Source: Paenibacillus ottowii
GTDB taxonomy: Bacteria > Bacillota > Bacilli > Paenibacillales > Paenibacillaceae
Assembly (NCBI RefSeq): GCF_006874425.1
Contig: NZ_VIJZ01000008.1
Span: 124,001 to 188,000 of the forward strand
Direction of reading: 5' to 3'
Length of the DNA: 64,000 nt
The number at the start of each line of letters is the position of its first letter. Position 1 is the stretch's first letter. This document shows, one piece after another, positions 40,272 to 49,030 of this stretch. The notes beneath the pieces are model-generated. The model saw nothing but the letters and a program-made list of their open reading frames with translations, had not been told where the DNA came from and did no database searches. Made by a program: the position numbers and the translations under genes.

Positions 40272-41231
40272 CTAAGAACGCTCCATTCGTACGGGTACAT
40301 GAACTTGTCGGAGTACGGACTGCAGCACGGACTTGGCGTTGGAACTATCCAAGCGCGCTTCGGGGCGAAGCAGCAAACGATGCGTCAGCACATAAGGCGC
40401 CAGTGCCTTCACATCATCAGGCAGGACATAGTCGCGATTGTCTTGAAAAGCATATGCCTTGGCAGCCATGACAAAAGCAAGTGCAGCCCGTGGACTAGCG
40501 CCCAGCAGCACGGATGGGTGTTCTCTTGTTGCTCGTACGATATCAAGTAAATAGGAAGTCACCGCTTCATCCATATAGATATCTCTGATTTCCTGCTGGA
40601 TGTCAGCAATCTGTTCCATATGCGCTACAGCCTCCAGACGGTCTGCTGGCTGGCCCGCCTGATGATGAAGCAGCATGTTTCGCTCCGTCTCCAAATCAGG
40701 ATAGCCTAAGCTGATTTTGAGCATAAATCGATCTAATTGCGCTTCCGGCAGCATATAAGTGCCTTCAAAATCAATCGGATTTTGAGTGGCACACAACATA
40801 AATGGATGAGGCAACATATGAGTGTCCCCATCCACCGTCACACTTCGTTCCTCCATAACCTCCAGCAAAGCCGACTGGGTTTTCGTCGTGGCGCGGTTAA
40901 TTTCGTCTGCCAGCAAAATGTTAGTCATCACAGGACCCGGACGGAAATAAAAACGCTCGTCCCGTGGATGAAATATAGATACGCCTGTAATATCGCTCGG
41001 TAGAATATCAGGGTTACATTGAACACGGCGATAATCACCACGCATGGATTTAGCGAGAGCCTTGATCATTTGCGTTTTCCCCGTACCCGGAACGTCCTCG
41101 ATCAGAATGTGTCCACCTGCCAGCATAGCTGTAAGCAGTAATTTTATTTCAAAGGATTTACCTAATATGCATGATTCTAAATTAGAACGGATTGCAGATA
41201 CAATCTGCACAGATTCTTGACGCACGGGCAT
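40272..41231 (-). CDS. MoxR-family AAA ATPase
   Basis: Chaperone-like AAA+ ATPase of 319 aa. Walker A is in EDVPGTGKTQMIKAL (about residues 39-53), Walker B in LLADEINRA (about 104-112), sensor 1 in CATQNPIDFEGTYMLPEAQLDRF (quoted as landmark), and sensor 2 near GASPRAALAF. These patterns are specific for MoxR. It is the first gene of the three-gene module and probably acts on the DUF58 partner. Confidence 0.96.
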   Translation of the reverse strand: MPVRQESVQIVSAIRSNLESCILGKSFEIKLLLTAMLAGGHILIEDVPGTGKTQMIKALAKSMRGDYRRVQCNPDILPSDITGVSIFHPRDERFYFRPGPVMTNILLADEINRATTKTQSALLEVMEERSVTVDGDTHMLPHPFMLCATQNPIDFEGTYMLPEAQLDRFMLKISLGYPDLETERNMLLHHQAGQPADRLEAVAHMEQIADIQQEIRDIYMDEAVTSYLLDIVRATREHPSVLLGASPRAALAFVMAAKAYAFQDNRDYVLPDDVKALAPYVLTHRLLLRPEARLDSSNAKSVLQSVLRQVHVPVRMERS

Positions 41232-41363
41232 AACTCTGTGAACCTCCTAGATAGCAACATGTTTCCTATTATTGTACATGAAGGCGGACACAGAGTACAC
41301 TTAACTCCCTGCCCATATTATTCAAGCTCCATCTGTTCGCGTACGTACCTGTTTTGGTACAGC

Positions 41364-41400
41364 CAAAAAAACCCTTCGATTTATAAAATCCGAAGGGTTC
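41364..41400 (-). terminator. Terminator of the spoVA operon
   Basis: AACCCTTCG pairs with CGAAGGGTT, followed on the minus strand by seven T. It lies about 47 bp after the spoVAE stop. Confidence 0.92.
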
Positions 41401-41446
41401 ACGTATACAATATATTTTACTTTTGTCATATTCAAAGCATCTGCCT

Positions 41447-41803
41447 CTATATACTTCCTTTTGGACGAACAAACAAGCATGCCAGAAAAGAGAAAATAAT
41501 CGCCGAGGAGATCCCTGCACTTGTTACACTAAAGATCCCTGTAATGACACCAAGCCATCCGTCCTTTTCCAATTCAGTTAATGCACCATGTACGAGTGAG
41601 TTACCAAAGCTGGTAATTGGAATCGTCGCACCCGCTCCGGCAAATTTGATAAGTGGATCATATATTCCGACAGCGTCCGCAATTGCACCTGCTACCACCA
41701 ACGTACTCATTGTGTGTGCCGGAGTCATTTTGATCACATCCATCATCAGCTGACCTACGACACAAATGGCACCGCCCACTAAAAAAGCCCATAGATATAT
41801 CAT
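41447..41803 (-). CDS. spoVAE: Stage V sporulation protein AE (SpoVAEb type)
   Basis: Inner-membrane component of the channel that moves dipicolinic acid into the forespore and releases it on germination. The 118 residues contain three to four membrane segments and the SpoVAC/AE-shared motifs FLVGGAICVVGQ and AGAGATIPITSFGNSLVHGA. The sequence resembles spoVAC, its paralogue. Its start overlaps the spoVAD stop by 4 bases. No SpoVAEa-like or SpoVAF gene follows; a terminator does. Confidence 0.95.
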   Translation of the reverse strand: MIYLWAFLVGGAICVVGQLMMDVIKMTPAHTMSTLVVAGAIADAVGIYDPLIKFAGAGATIPITSFGNSLVHGALTELEKDGWLGVITGIFSVTSAGISSAIIFSFLACLFVRPKGSI

Positions 41804-42822
41804 ACTTGTCCTCCCGCTTCAAAAGCTACAGCATGTGCAATACAAGGGATGCTTTCACCCTGCTGTGTAGTCAAAGGAGATAATAACGCACCGGTTGCCA
41901 CAACTAGCACCTTTTGTAATTCTCCCTTTTCGAGCCGCTTTAACAGATGCCCATAAGTTACAACAGCTGAGCATCCACAACCACTTCCCCCTGCGATAAC
42001 CTTCTTTTGCTTATTGATGTCATAAATCAGTAAACCGCAATCATTAAATTCCGTCTGACTCATATCAAATCCGTCTTTTTTGAGCAGCTCCTTGGCAATC
42101 GGCAGCCCTACAGAGGCTAAATCCCCTGTTACAATAAGATCATAATATCCAGGGTCCCTGCCAGTATCCCGAAAATGAGACAAAAGCGTATCCGCCGCTG
42201 CTGGAGCCATAGCCCCGCCCATATTAAAAGGGTCTTTAATGCCCATATCTATTACACGCCCGATGGTAGCACAATCCACCACCGTTCCTGACTTGGCATG
42301 TCCTATAATGGCCGCACCTGAACCAGTAACCGTATACTGAGCCGTCGGGGGCTTTTGTGCTCCATATTCATTAGGATAGCGGAATTGTTTTTCTGCAGTA
42401 CAGTTATGGCTAGTTGTGCTGGCCATTACGTAGTCGCCTGCCTCTGAATCCACAATAAGTGATGCTAAAGCCAAACTTTCCATCGACGTTGAGCAGGCAC
42501 CGAAAACGCCAAGATAGGGAATAGCAAGCTTGCTAGCCGAAAATGAGCTGCTGATAATCTGATTCATCAGATCACCACTTATAAAAAATTGCACTTCCTC
42601 TTTGTTTAAATTAGCATTGATTAACGCAAGCTCTGTAGAATGCTCAATTAATCTTCGTTCCGCTTTTTCCCATGTTTTCTCATTTATTTCGATATTGTCA
42701 TAAATATAATCGAAATCTGTGGACAACGGCCCCTCCCCTTCATCTGGGCCTACGACAGTTGCGCTTCCAATGATGCGCGGTCTCGACTCAAACTTCCAGG
42801 TTTGTCCTCCCTGTCTTTTCAT
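41800..42822 (-). CDS. spoVAD: Stage V sporulation protein AD
   Basis: Thiolase-fold, membrane-associated protein that binds dipicolinic acid. The thiolase-like GACSTSMESLALAS region (about residues 109-122) and GGSGCGCSAVVTYGHLL are characteristic. The ATG at 42822 (340 aa, the usual length) overlaps the spoVAC stop by 4 bases and has GGGGGG before it; the longer frame upstream only re-reads spoVAC. Acts with spoVAC and spoVAE. Confidence 0.97.
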   Translation of the reverse strand: MKRQGGQTWKFESRPRIIGSATVVGPDEGEGPLSTDFDYIYDNIEINEKTWEKAERRLIEHSTELALINANLNKEEVQFFISGDLMNQIISSSFSASKLAIPYLGVFGACSTSMESLALASLIVDSEAGDYVMASTTSHNCTAEKQFRYPNEYGAQKPPTAQYTVTGSGAAIIGHAKSGTVVDCATIGRVIDMGIKDPFNMGGAMAPAAADTLLSHFRDTGRDPGYYDLIVTGDLASVGLPIAKELLKKDGFDMSQTEFNDCGLLIYDINKQKKVIAGGSGCGCSAVVTYGHLLKRLEKGELQKVLVVATGALLSPLTTQQGESIPCIAHAVAFEAGGQV

Positions 42823-43328
42823 AAGTGATTGCCCCCCACACCGAGGATCGCGTAGATCACGCCCACGATAAATGCCGCCACCACACCGAATACGACAACT
42901 GAGCCTGCCAGCTTGAACATATTGGCGCCCACTCCGAGTACCAATCCCTCGGAACGATACTCCAATGCAGATGAACACATCGAGTTCGCAAAACCTGTAA
43001 TAGGTACTGCGGTTCCCGCACCTGCCCATTGGGCAATCTTATCGTAGACCCCGATGCAGGTTAATATAACTGACAACAAGATCATCATGGATGCAGTTGG
43101 TGCTGCAGCTTCTTTGGCGGAAATATGCATCCCTGCCATAAAGGCTTCCTGGATTGCCTGCCCAATCACACAGATAACCCCTCCGACCAGAAAGGCACGC
43201 ACACAATTGGCAAATACGTTTCTGGAAGGTTCATGCTTTTGGGAAACACTCTGATAGTCTTTCTCATTTATGGACAACGGCGACGAATTGGTACGAAAAC
43301 CGCGCTGTCCCGACTTAGCTGGCATCAT
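42819..43328 (-). CDS. spoVAC: Stage V sporulation protein AC
   Basis: Membrane subunit of the SpoVA channel; B. subtilis SpoVAC alone behaves as a mechanosensitive channel. Length is 169 aa, with a polar N-terminus of about 45 residues, four membrane segments and the AFLVGGVICVIGQ and AGAGTAVPITGFANSM motifs. The start is ATG at 43328 or its neighbour at 43325, behind GGGGTGGTGA. It is the first gene of the operon. Confidence 0.96.
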   Translation of the reverse strand: MMPAKSGQRGFRTNSSPLSINEKDYQSVSQKHEPSRNVFANCVRAFLVGGVICVIGQAIQEAFMAGMHISAKEAAAPTASMMILLSVILTCIGVYDKIAQWAGAGTAVPITGFANSMCSSALEYRSEGLVLGVGANMFKLAGSVVVFGVVAAFIVGVIYAILGVGGNHL

Positions 43329-43387
43329 TCACCACCCCTTATTCGTAAGTTCCGCGCTTTGGCGGTTCAGATTGCTTGGCTCCTTAA

Positions 43388-43417
43388 CATTATGAGCTTT
43401 TTGGGGAAATGTTATGT
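43388..43417 (-). promoter_or_regulatory. spoVAC: Possible sigma-G-type promoter of spoVACDE
   Basis: On the minus strand ACATA (43413-43417) lies 18 bp before CATAATG (43388-43394), which differs from CATNMTA only at the last base. The spoVA operon is read under sigma-G in Bacillus; the match was made by eye. Confidence 0.45.
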
Positions 43418-43510
43418 CAGGAAAATGATATCGTGGACATTCCGTACAAATCCATTCATACTGAATAGATGACAACCACTGGTTAATTAATAAGGAGTGA
43501 GGTATACATC

Positions 43511-44590
43511 ATGGAAGCAAAAACATTGGAGTTGTTTAAAACCTTAACCGAGTTCCCTTCCATCTCTGGACATGAGCGTGAGTTGCGAGCATGGGTTAAA
43601 GAACGAATATCCGGTTATACGGATGAAATCGTGCAGGACCGTTTGGGCAGTCTTTTTGGCGTGCTGCGCGGGCAAGAAAGTGGCCCCCGTGTAATGGTAG
43701 CTGGGCATCTGGACGAAGTTGGTTTTATTGTGAATGGTATTACGGAAAATGGAATGATTCGCTTCCAGCCGGTTGGAGGCTGGTGGAGCCAAGCCATCAT
43801 GTCACAACGTCTTCAAGTATTGACTCCAAATGGTCCAATGATCGGTGTAGTTGGCTCTATCTCACCACACTTGCTTGATGAAGCACAACGCAGTAAGCCG
43901 ATGGACATTAAGCATATGTACCTGGATATTGGCGTAGACAGCAGACAGGAAGCGCAAGATCTGGGGATCGTACCCGGAACAGCTATCGCCCCGATCTGTG
44001 ATTTCACTCCACTTGCGAATCCCAAAAAAATCATGGCAAAAGCATGGGACAATCGATATGGTGTAGGCCTGGCCATTGAACTTCTGGAAGCATTACATAA
44101 GGAAAAGGATCAGCTTCCAAATACATTGTATGCAGGAGCTACGGTTCAGGAGGAAGTGGGACTGCGCGGTGCACGCACTGCTGCCAATCTGATCCAGCCG
44201 GATATTTTCTTTGCACTGGATTGCAGTGCTGCCAACGATATGGGTGGAGATCCGAATGCATACGGGCAGCTTGGCAAAGGCGCATTGTTGCGGGTATTTG
44301 ATCCTGGTATGATTACACACCGCGGGATTGTGGAATATGTGCAGGATATGGCGGAAACCCACAAAATCAAGTACCAATATTTTATCTCCACAGGAGGAAC
44401 GGATGCTGGTCAAGTGCACTTGAGCGGAATTGGTGTGCCATCCACCGTCATCGGCATATGTGGACGATACATCCATACATCCTCTTCCATCATTCACACG
44501 GATGATTATGATGCAGCCAAGGAGCTGATCATTAAGCTGGTTCAAAATCTAGATCGCACAACGCTGAATACCATTGTTGAGCGAGCTTAA
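43511..44590 (+). CDS. M42 family metallopeptidase (glutamyl/leucyl aminopeptidase, YsdC/FrvX type)
   Basis: Cytosolic, oligomeric aminopeptidase with two metal ions. Metal and catalytic residues are visible in [10 protein letters not shown] (H and D), AWDNRYG (bridging D), [10 protein letters not shown] (catalytic EE), ALDCS (D) and [11 protein letters not shown] (H). Length is 359 aa. AAGGAGTGAGGTATACATC precedes the ATG at 43511. Some family members were named endoglucanases, but the residues here are those of the peptidases. It stands alone, divergent from spoVA. Confidence 0.94.
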   Translation: MEAKTLELFKTLTEFPSISGHERELRAWVKERISGYTDEIVQDRLGSLFGVLRGQESGPRVMVAGHLDEVGFIVNGITENGMIRFQPVGGWWSQAIMSQRLQVLTPNGPMIGVVGSISPHLLDEAQRSKPMDIKHMYLDIGVDSRQEAQDLGIVPGTAIAPICDFTPLANPKKIMAKAWDNRYGVGLAIELLEALHKEKDQLPNTLYAGATVQEEVGLRGARTAANLIQPDIFFALDCSAANDMGGDPNAYGQLGKGALLRVFDPGMITHRGIVEYVQDMAETHKIKYQYFISTGGTDAGQVHLSGIGVPSTVIGICGRYIHTSSSIIHTDDYDAAKELIIKLVQNLDRTTLNTIVERA

Positions 44591-44614
44591 AAGTAACAAA
44601 GAATAGGAAGCTAT

Positions 44615-44659
44615 AAAAAACAGTCAAGACACATACAACGTGCACTTGACTGTTTTTTT
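44615..44659 (+). terminator. Terminator after the M42 peptidase gene
   Basis: CAGTCAAG pairs with CTTGACTG, with an A-run before and seven T after, so it can act on both strands between the two convergent genes. Confidence 0.9.
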
Positions 44660-44688
44660 AGATTAATAGAAGCAAAAAATATAGGAAC

Positions 44689-45405
44689 TCAAATTAAATG
44701 CTTGTACCGAAGCAGCGCAATCACTACGAGTACAGCTGTTAAGGCGATACATACATTTTCTACCCTTGTTCCCTTCCGGGTTCCGGTGCTCATCAATTTA
44801 AATCGAAGCTTCCATTTAAATGGTGGCAAAGGCTTAATTCCGTTATTCGTCAAGGAATCTGCCAATAAATGCAGCAAATATGCCATACCTCCAGCCAGCC
44901 ATATGCTATCGCCATGCAAACGTGTGGTACCATACAGCAATGCAGTCCATGCTGCTGTCCCATACACCGTATGCGTCAATCCTCGGTGTGGAACAAGCGT
45001 ACATATGATCAGCAGACACCCGGCGATATAATTCCAGGGGGCATATGATTCCCCATACCACGCTAGGCCGATCCCAATTAGAAAAATAATAACTTTACGC
45101 ATGGACCGTGAAGGCATAAAAGAAGCGCTGATCATCAGCAAAGCCAAAACAAGATTCCAGGGCGGCGGAGCCAAACGAGTAAAGAACACCCAACCCGCAG
45201 CCACGATCATTAGAAGCTGTACGAGTCTAAGCAACTTGTTCGGTAACGCCCGGCTCACAAGCATGGAATTAGGCTCGTCAATATCCGGCAACAATGAACC
45301 GACCACAGCAACGGCCACGGCAGCCGGGGTCACTTCGTACCCGCTTAAGGCTAATACTGACAGGGAGACCCCGGTTCCAATAATTAAATGGGCTCTTCCC
45401 ATCAT
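44689..45405 (-). CDS. Membrane-bound metal-dependent hydrolase, YdjM/DUF457 family
   Basis: Polytopic membrane protein with five to six hydrophobic segments. The family's metal-binding histidines and acids appear in GRAHLIIGTG (near the N-terminus), GSLLPDIDEPNS, HRGLTHTVYG and LLHLLADSLTNNGIKPL. The YdjM-like group is LexA-regulated in some Bacillus species, but no SOS box is evident here. The start is uncertain: ATG at 45405 is preferred over 45417 for its spacing from GAAAGG. The physiological substrate is unknown. Confidence 0.85.
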   Translation of the reverse strand: MMGRAHLIIGTGVSLSVLALSGYEVTPAAVAVAVVGSLLPDIDEPNSMLVSRALPNKLLRLVQLLMIVAAGWVFFTRLAPPPWNLVLALLMISASFMPSRSMRKVIIFLIGIGLAWYGESYAPWNYIAGCLLIICTLVPHRGLTHTVYGTAAWTALLYGTTRLHGDSIWLAGGMAYLLHLLADSLTNNGIKPLPPFKWKLRFKLMSTGTRKGTRVENVCIALTAVLVVIALLRYKHLI

Positions 45406-45417
45406 GATGCATAACAT

Positions 45418-45754
45418 CCTTTCGTTGCAGCATACACAGAGTCGACACTACTCTATTAAAATCAGCATGATTCGATTGTATACGACAATCAAAAGGAGAA
45501 CAATAGTTCGCTTATTCTATTTAAAAGACTTCATCCAAAAGTCCTAGTTTCGTCCCTATCACTTCATCCTCCCCTTATTCCTTATCTACACAGTCATTTT
45601 TTAAAAACACACCATATGTCCTATGAGTAGATCGACAAATACTTCCAACTGTATCTTTTTGCCTCAAAGTCCTATTGTACAATTTGGAATATTAGGTAAT
45701 ATAGTGTTTATATTTGCTATATAAATCTATTACATGAACAAGGAGGAAATCATT
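45418..45754. other. Gene-free stretch upstream of the expansin gene
   Basis: AT-rich, without a credible reading frame on either strand. A weak promoter may be present: TTGTAC (45675-45680), a 16-bp spacer and TAATAT (45697-45702), about 53 bp before the expansin start. No riboswitch pattern or repeat was recognised. Confidence 0.5.
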
Positions 45755-46468
45755 TTGCGAGAAAAATCTCTGTTCCGAAAGTTCAAAACGATCGGTCTGA
45801 CATCGTTGCTAAGTGTCGTATTGTTCGCCCTGCCTGCTTCGGCTGCTTGGAATGATACTTACACGGGGTACGCCACATATACAGGATCAGGTTACTCTGG
45901 AGGAGCCCTGCTGCTTGACCCTATCCCTTCTGATGCCAAAATCACAGCGCTCAACCCCACACAACTGAATTATAACGGAATTAAAGCTGCATTGGCCGGA
46001 GCCTATTTGGAAGTTCAAGGCCCCAAAGGAAAAACAACTGTATATGTAACCGATTTATACCCTGAGGGTCCAAGTGGTGCGCTCGACCTGTCTCCGAATG
46101 CCTTCAATCTGATTGGTGATCAGAAGGATGGAAAAATCAATATTTCATGGAAAGTTGTCAAAGCTCCGGTTAGCGGCAATGTCTCCTATCGCATTAAAGA
46201 AGGCAGCAGCCAATGGTGGGCAGCTATTCAAGTACGCAATCATAAATATCCGGTCCTTAAAATGGAAGTCCAACAAAACGGACAATGGCTCAATCTTGAA
46301 AAACAGGATTATAACCACTTTTTGGGCACTAACTTAGGAAAACAGCCTCTAAAAATACGGATGACGGACATTCGCGGTGTCGTGCTCAATGATACCATCC
46401 CAGCTCTAGCCGAAAATGGCACAGGCCAAGCTTATATCGTTAAAGGTAACGTTCAATTTCCTGACTGA
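45755..46468 (+). CDS. Bacterial expansin (EXLX1/YoaJ type), secreted
   Basis: Non-hydrolytic wall-loosening protein that binds cellulose and peptidoglycan. A signal peptide occupies about residues 1-31 (cut near LPASA-AW). The D1 barrel has TGYATYTGSGYSGGA, VTDLYPEG and GALDLS (the essential aspartate). The D2 binding face has the tandem tryptophans in QWWAAIQVRNHKYP and the tyrosine in DYNHF. The TTG at 45755 is preferred because AAGGAGGAA lies 6 bases before it and inside the longer frame that begins with ATG at 45734. Length is 237 aa. Such proteins occur in plant-associated bacteria and aid root colonisation. Confidence 0.93.
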   Translation: MREKSLFRKFKTIGLTSLLSVVLFALPASAAWNDTYTGYATYTGSGYSGGALLLDPIPSDAKITALNPTQLNYNGIKAALAGAYLEVQGPKGKTTVYVTDLYPEGPSGALDLSPNAFNLIGDQKDGKINISWKVVKAPVSGNVSYRIKEGSSQWWAAIQVRNHKYPVLKMEVQQNGQWLNLEKQDYNHFLGTNLGKQPLKIRMTDIRGVVLNDTIPALAENGTGQAYIVKGNVQFPD

Positions 46469-46518
46469 TGGAAGTACCGCCTCATGTTTGCTTCTTTACA
46501 TTTGAATATATAAACCCG

Positions 46519-46567
46519 GCCGGGAACCGACGCAATCTAGTTTGCGTGGCGTGTTCCCGGTCTTTTT
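46519..46567 (+). terminator. Terminator of the expansin gene
   Basis: CCGGGAAC...GTTCCCGG with an inner GACGCAA/TTGCGTG pairing, followed by TCTTTTT. Confidence 0.88.
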
Positions 46568-46697
46568 ACGTAAAAGTCATTATTTTTCACAAAGGATCGG
46601 TTTGTTCACTGTCCTGTTCATAAGATCATACGTATAATGAATACATAAATAGGGTGTACTTTACAGCTATGTGCACACAGACAGGAGGCCTGTTCAT

Positions 46698-48959
46698 ATG
46701 AGCAATTTCAAAAAGCATCACAAGCTTCACAGCAAATTGCTGGTCAGCATTACGTTATGTATAACATTAACGTTGCTGGTATCCACTACTGTATATTATT
46801 TCTACTACATTCGCGTGGAAAAGGAGCAGGCGTTCGAAGCCAATCACAATAGCTTGGCGTTGAGAAGCAAAGAGGTCATTAACATGACATCTATTGCTCA
46901 ATCGTTGGCATTCCAAATGTACCGCAGCAGTACCCTATCCAAACTGTTGTATTATCCTAAACCCAATGTATATGATGTAACCGCTGCCATGACCGAATTA
47001 AACAATTATCTTAACTCCATGCCATATATTGAATCCATCTACGTGTATAACCCTAAAAGTGACACCTTCTACATTGCGTCCTCACAAGGTCAAAACGGGT
47101 TATTCAGCAAGCATGAACTGGCTGATACTGACATCATTCGCGTGCTGGATCATTATCAGAACTACAAACCCTTCACGCCTATTCCACGCACGTATCCGTT
47201 GCTGCCTGCATCAGACTCCGGTGCTGGCGTAAAGCAAGCAAGCCCAAATATCGCAGCCTATACGTATTTGTGTTATGACGCCATTAACTCGAACGAAACG
47301 ATAAATTCAGCTGTAATTGTGAATGTGTCAGCAGCCTGGATGAACAAGGAAATGGCGGCGAACCCCACCTCAGGCGGAACCGCTTATATTTTAGATGATC
47401 AAGGCAGACTGTTGTCTGGGACAACGTTGACAGACGAAGCTTTGAACGAGAAAGAACAGCTATGGCTACACACTAGAGTCAAAAAACAGGAAACAGGCTA
47501 TTTTGTAGAGGACTTTCATGGTATTAGATCGTTGATTTCCTATACTTCCCCGGATGGACTAGGTTGGCAGTATATAAGTATCACACCATATGAAAGCGTT
47601 ATCAAAATGGCAAGTGTTATTCGTAATGCAATGCTATTGATCGCAGCCATCATCGGAATGGCAGGATTCGTGGCTTCCTGGTTGCTGTCCAAAATGTTAT
47701 ATACGCCTATTGGCCAAATTGTTATGCAAATGAATACACTGGAATCGGAGAAACGCAACAGTATGTACACGATCCGGCAAAACATTTTACGGAATGTGAT
47801 TCGCGGAACCCGAAATCTTCCTGCTGGTGAAGAACCGGAACGGCTCCGCGAGCTTGGGATCACATTCCAGTTCGACAAAGACTATCGGCTTGTACTCCTG
47901 CGCATAGATGAATATGCGCGGTGGCAAAGCGAGCGTGGACCTGATCTGCTACCCTACAAATTTGCGATCATGAATATCGCATCTGAAATATGCGGGCAGA
48001 CGTATCGGGTGGAGACCGTTGATATAGATGAGGATAGCGTCCTGTTAATGCTCAACATTTTAGACCCTGCGGAATATACAGACACAGTACTACTGGAGAC
48101 CCTATTACGCCAAATACGCGAAGCTTGTTTCGAATATTTGAAGCTGAGTGTATCCCTAACCTATAGTGCGATTACGAGCCAACCAGAACAGCTGCATTTG
48201 CTATACCGCCAGGTAGAGAACGCATCTATGCACCGTTTTTTTCAGGGACATGGCTGTATTATTAATGCCAGAAACGCTACAAATGAAGATGTCCAACATA
48301 CTTATATATTTCCATCGGATAAAGAAAAAAAATTGCTGGATACGCTGCTATCGGGTCATACGGAGGATGCACACCGACTGTTTCAAGACCTGTTAATGCA
48401 CATGGAGCAATATCCGTTTTCCTCTGTTCGGGTGGCAATTTCTCGGCTCATCATGAGTGTGAACAATGCTGTTCGGCATATCAGTGAGCTCAATGGATTA
48501 GCTATCGAGTCTATACCAGAATTACCGTCTCCAGATCGATTAGAGACCGCCGAGGATCTTATCGATCATTACCAATTGATCTTTGATCAGATTCACTCCA
48601 GTCTAGCGGAAAAACGAAATACGAAACAAGAACGATTGGTACGGCAAATCAATGAACGTATAGAGCAAGCTTATACGGACCCCAATTTCTGTCTCAATCA
48701 GATTGCGGAAGAGCTGAATATGTCACCAATCTATGTCAGCCGGCTTTATAAGCAACAAACCATGTCTACCATCGTGGACGTCATCCAGCAGCTTCGTATT
48801 CGCAAGGCCTGTGAACTGCTGGAACAGACCGATTGGTCGGTGGCTGAAGTGGCAGAACAAACCGGATTTGCAAGCAGCTCTTATTTCCACCGTATGTTCA
48901 AACGCAGCCTCGGCGTGACACCCACAGATTTTCGACGTTCCAAAGCGAATGCGCAATAA
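46698..48959 (+). CDS. Membrane-bound AraC-family regulator (helix-turn-helix with extracytoplasmic sensor)
   Basis: One-component regulator typical of Paenibacillus sugar ABC operons. A membrane segment (about residues 15-38) precedes an extracytoplasmic Cache-like domain (about 40-290), then a second membrane segment (about 300-325, LLIAAIIGMAGFVASWLL). A cytoplasmic linker leads to two AraC helix-turn-helix units in the last 100 residues (CLNQIAEELNMSPIYVSRLY and VAEVAEQTGFASSSYFHRMF). The ATG at 46698 follows ACAGGAGGCC; the frame is open 9 codons upstream. Length is 753 aa. It faces the ABC operon whose genes it probably controls. Confidence 0.93.
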   Translation: MSNFKKHHKLHSKLLVSITLCITLTLLVSTTVYYFYYIRVEKEQAFEANHNSLALRSKEVINMTSIAQSLAFQMYRSSTLSKLLYYPKPNVYDVTAAMTELNNYLNSMPYIESIYVYNPKSDTFYIASSQGQNGLFSKHELADTDIIRVLDHYQNYKPFTPIPRTYPLLPASDSGAGVKQASPNIAAYTYLCYDAINSNETINSAVIVNVSAAWMNKEMAANPTSGGTAYILDDQGRLLSGTTLTDEALNEKEQLWLHTRVKKQETGYFVEDFHGIRSLISYTSPDGLGWQYISITPYESVIKMASVIRNAMLLIAAIIGMAGFVASWLLSKMLYTPIGQIVMQMNTLESEKRNSMYTIRQNILRNVIRGTRNLPAGEEPERLRELGITFQFDKDYRLVLLRIDEYARWQSERGPDLLPYKFAIMNIASEICGQTYRVETVDIDEDSVLLMLNILDPAEYTDTVLLETLLRQIREACFEYLKLSVSLTYSAITSQPEQLHLLYRQVENASMHRFFQGHGCIINARNATNEDVQHTYIFPSDKEKKLLDTLLSGHTEDAHRLFQDLLMHMEQYPFSSVRVAISRLIMSVNNAVRHISELNGLAIESIPELPSPDRLETAEDLIDHYQLIFDQIHSSLAEKRNTKQERLVRQINERIEQAYTDPNFCLNQIAEELNMSPIYVSRLYKQQTMSTIVDVIQQLRIRKACELLEQTDWSVAEVAEQTGFASSSYFHRMFKRSLGVTPTDFRRSKANAQ

Positions 48960-48969
48960 GCGACATCAA

Positions 48970-49005
48970 AAAAGCAAGCCTCCACTTCTGGAGACTTGCT
49001 TTTCT
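48970..49005 (-). terminator. Bidirectional terminator between the AraC gene and the solute-binding protein gene
   Basis: AAAGCAAG-CTCCA pairs with TGGAG-CTTGCTTT; T-runs occur on both strands. Confidence 0.88.
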
Positions 49006-49030
49006 GCTTTAGATCACAGCTCTCTACGTT

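Noticed and set aside
42823..43029. Upstream extension of the spoVAD frame
   Set aside because: It re-reads spoVAC in another frame; the ATG at 42822 gives the normal SpoVAD length and a 4-base overlap.
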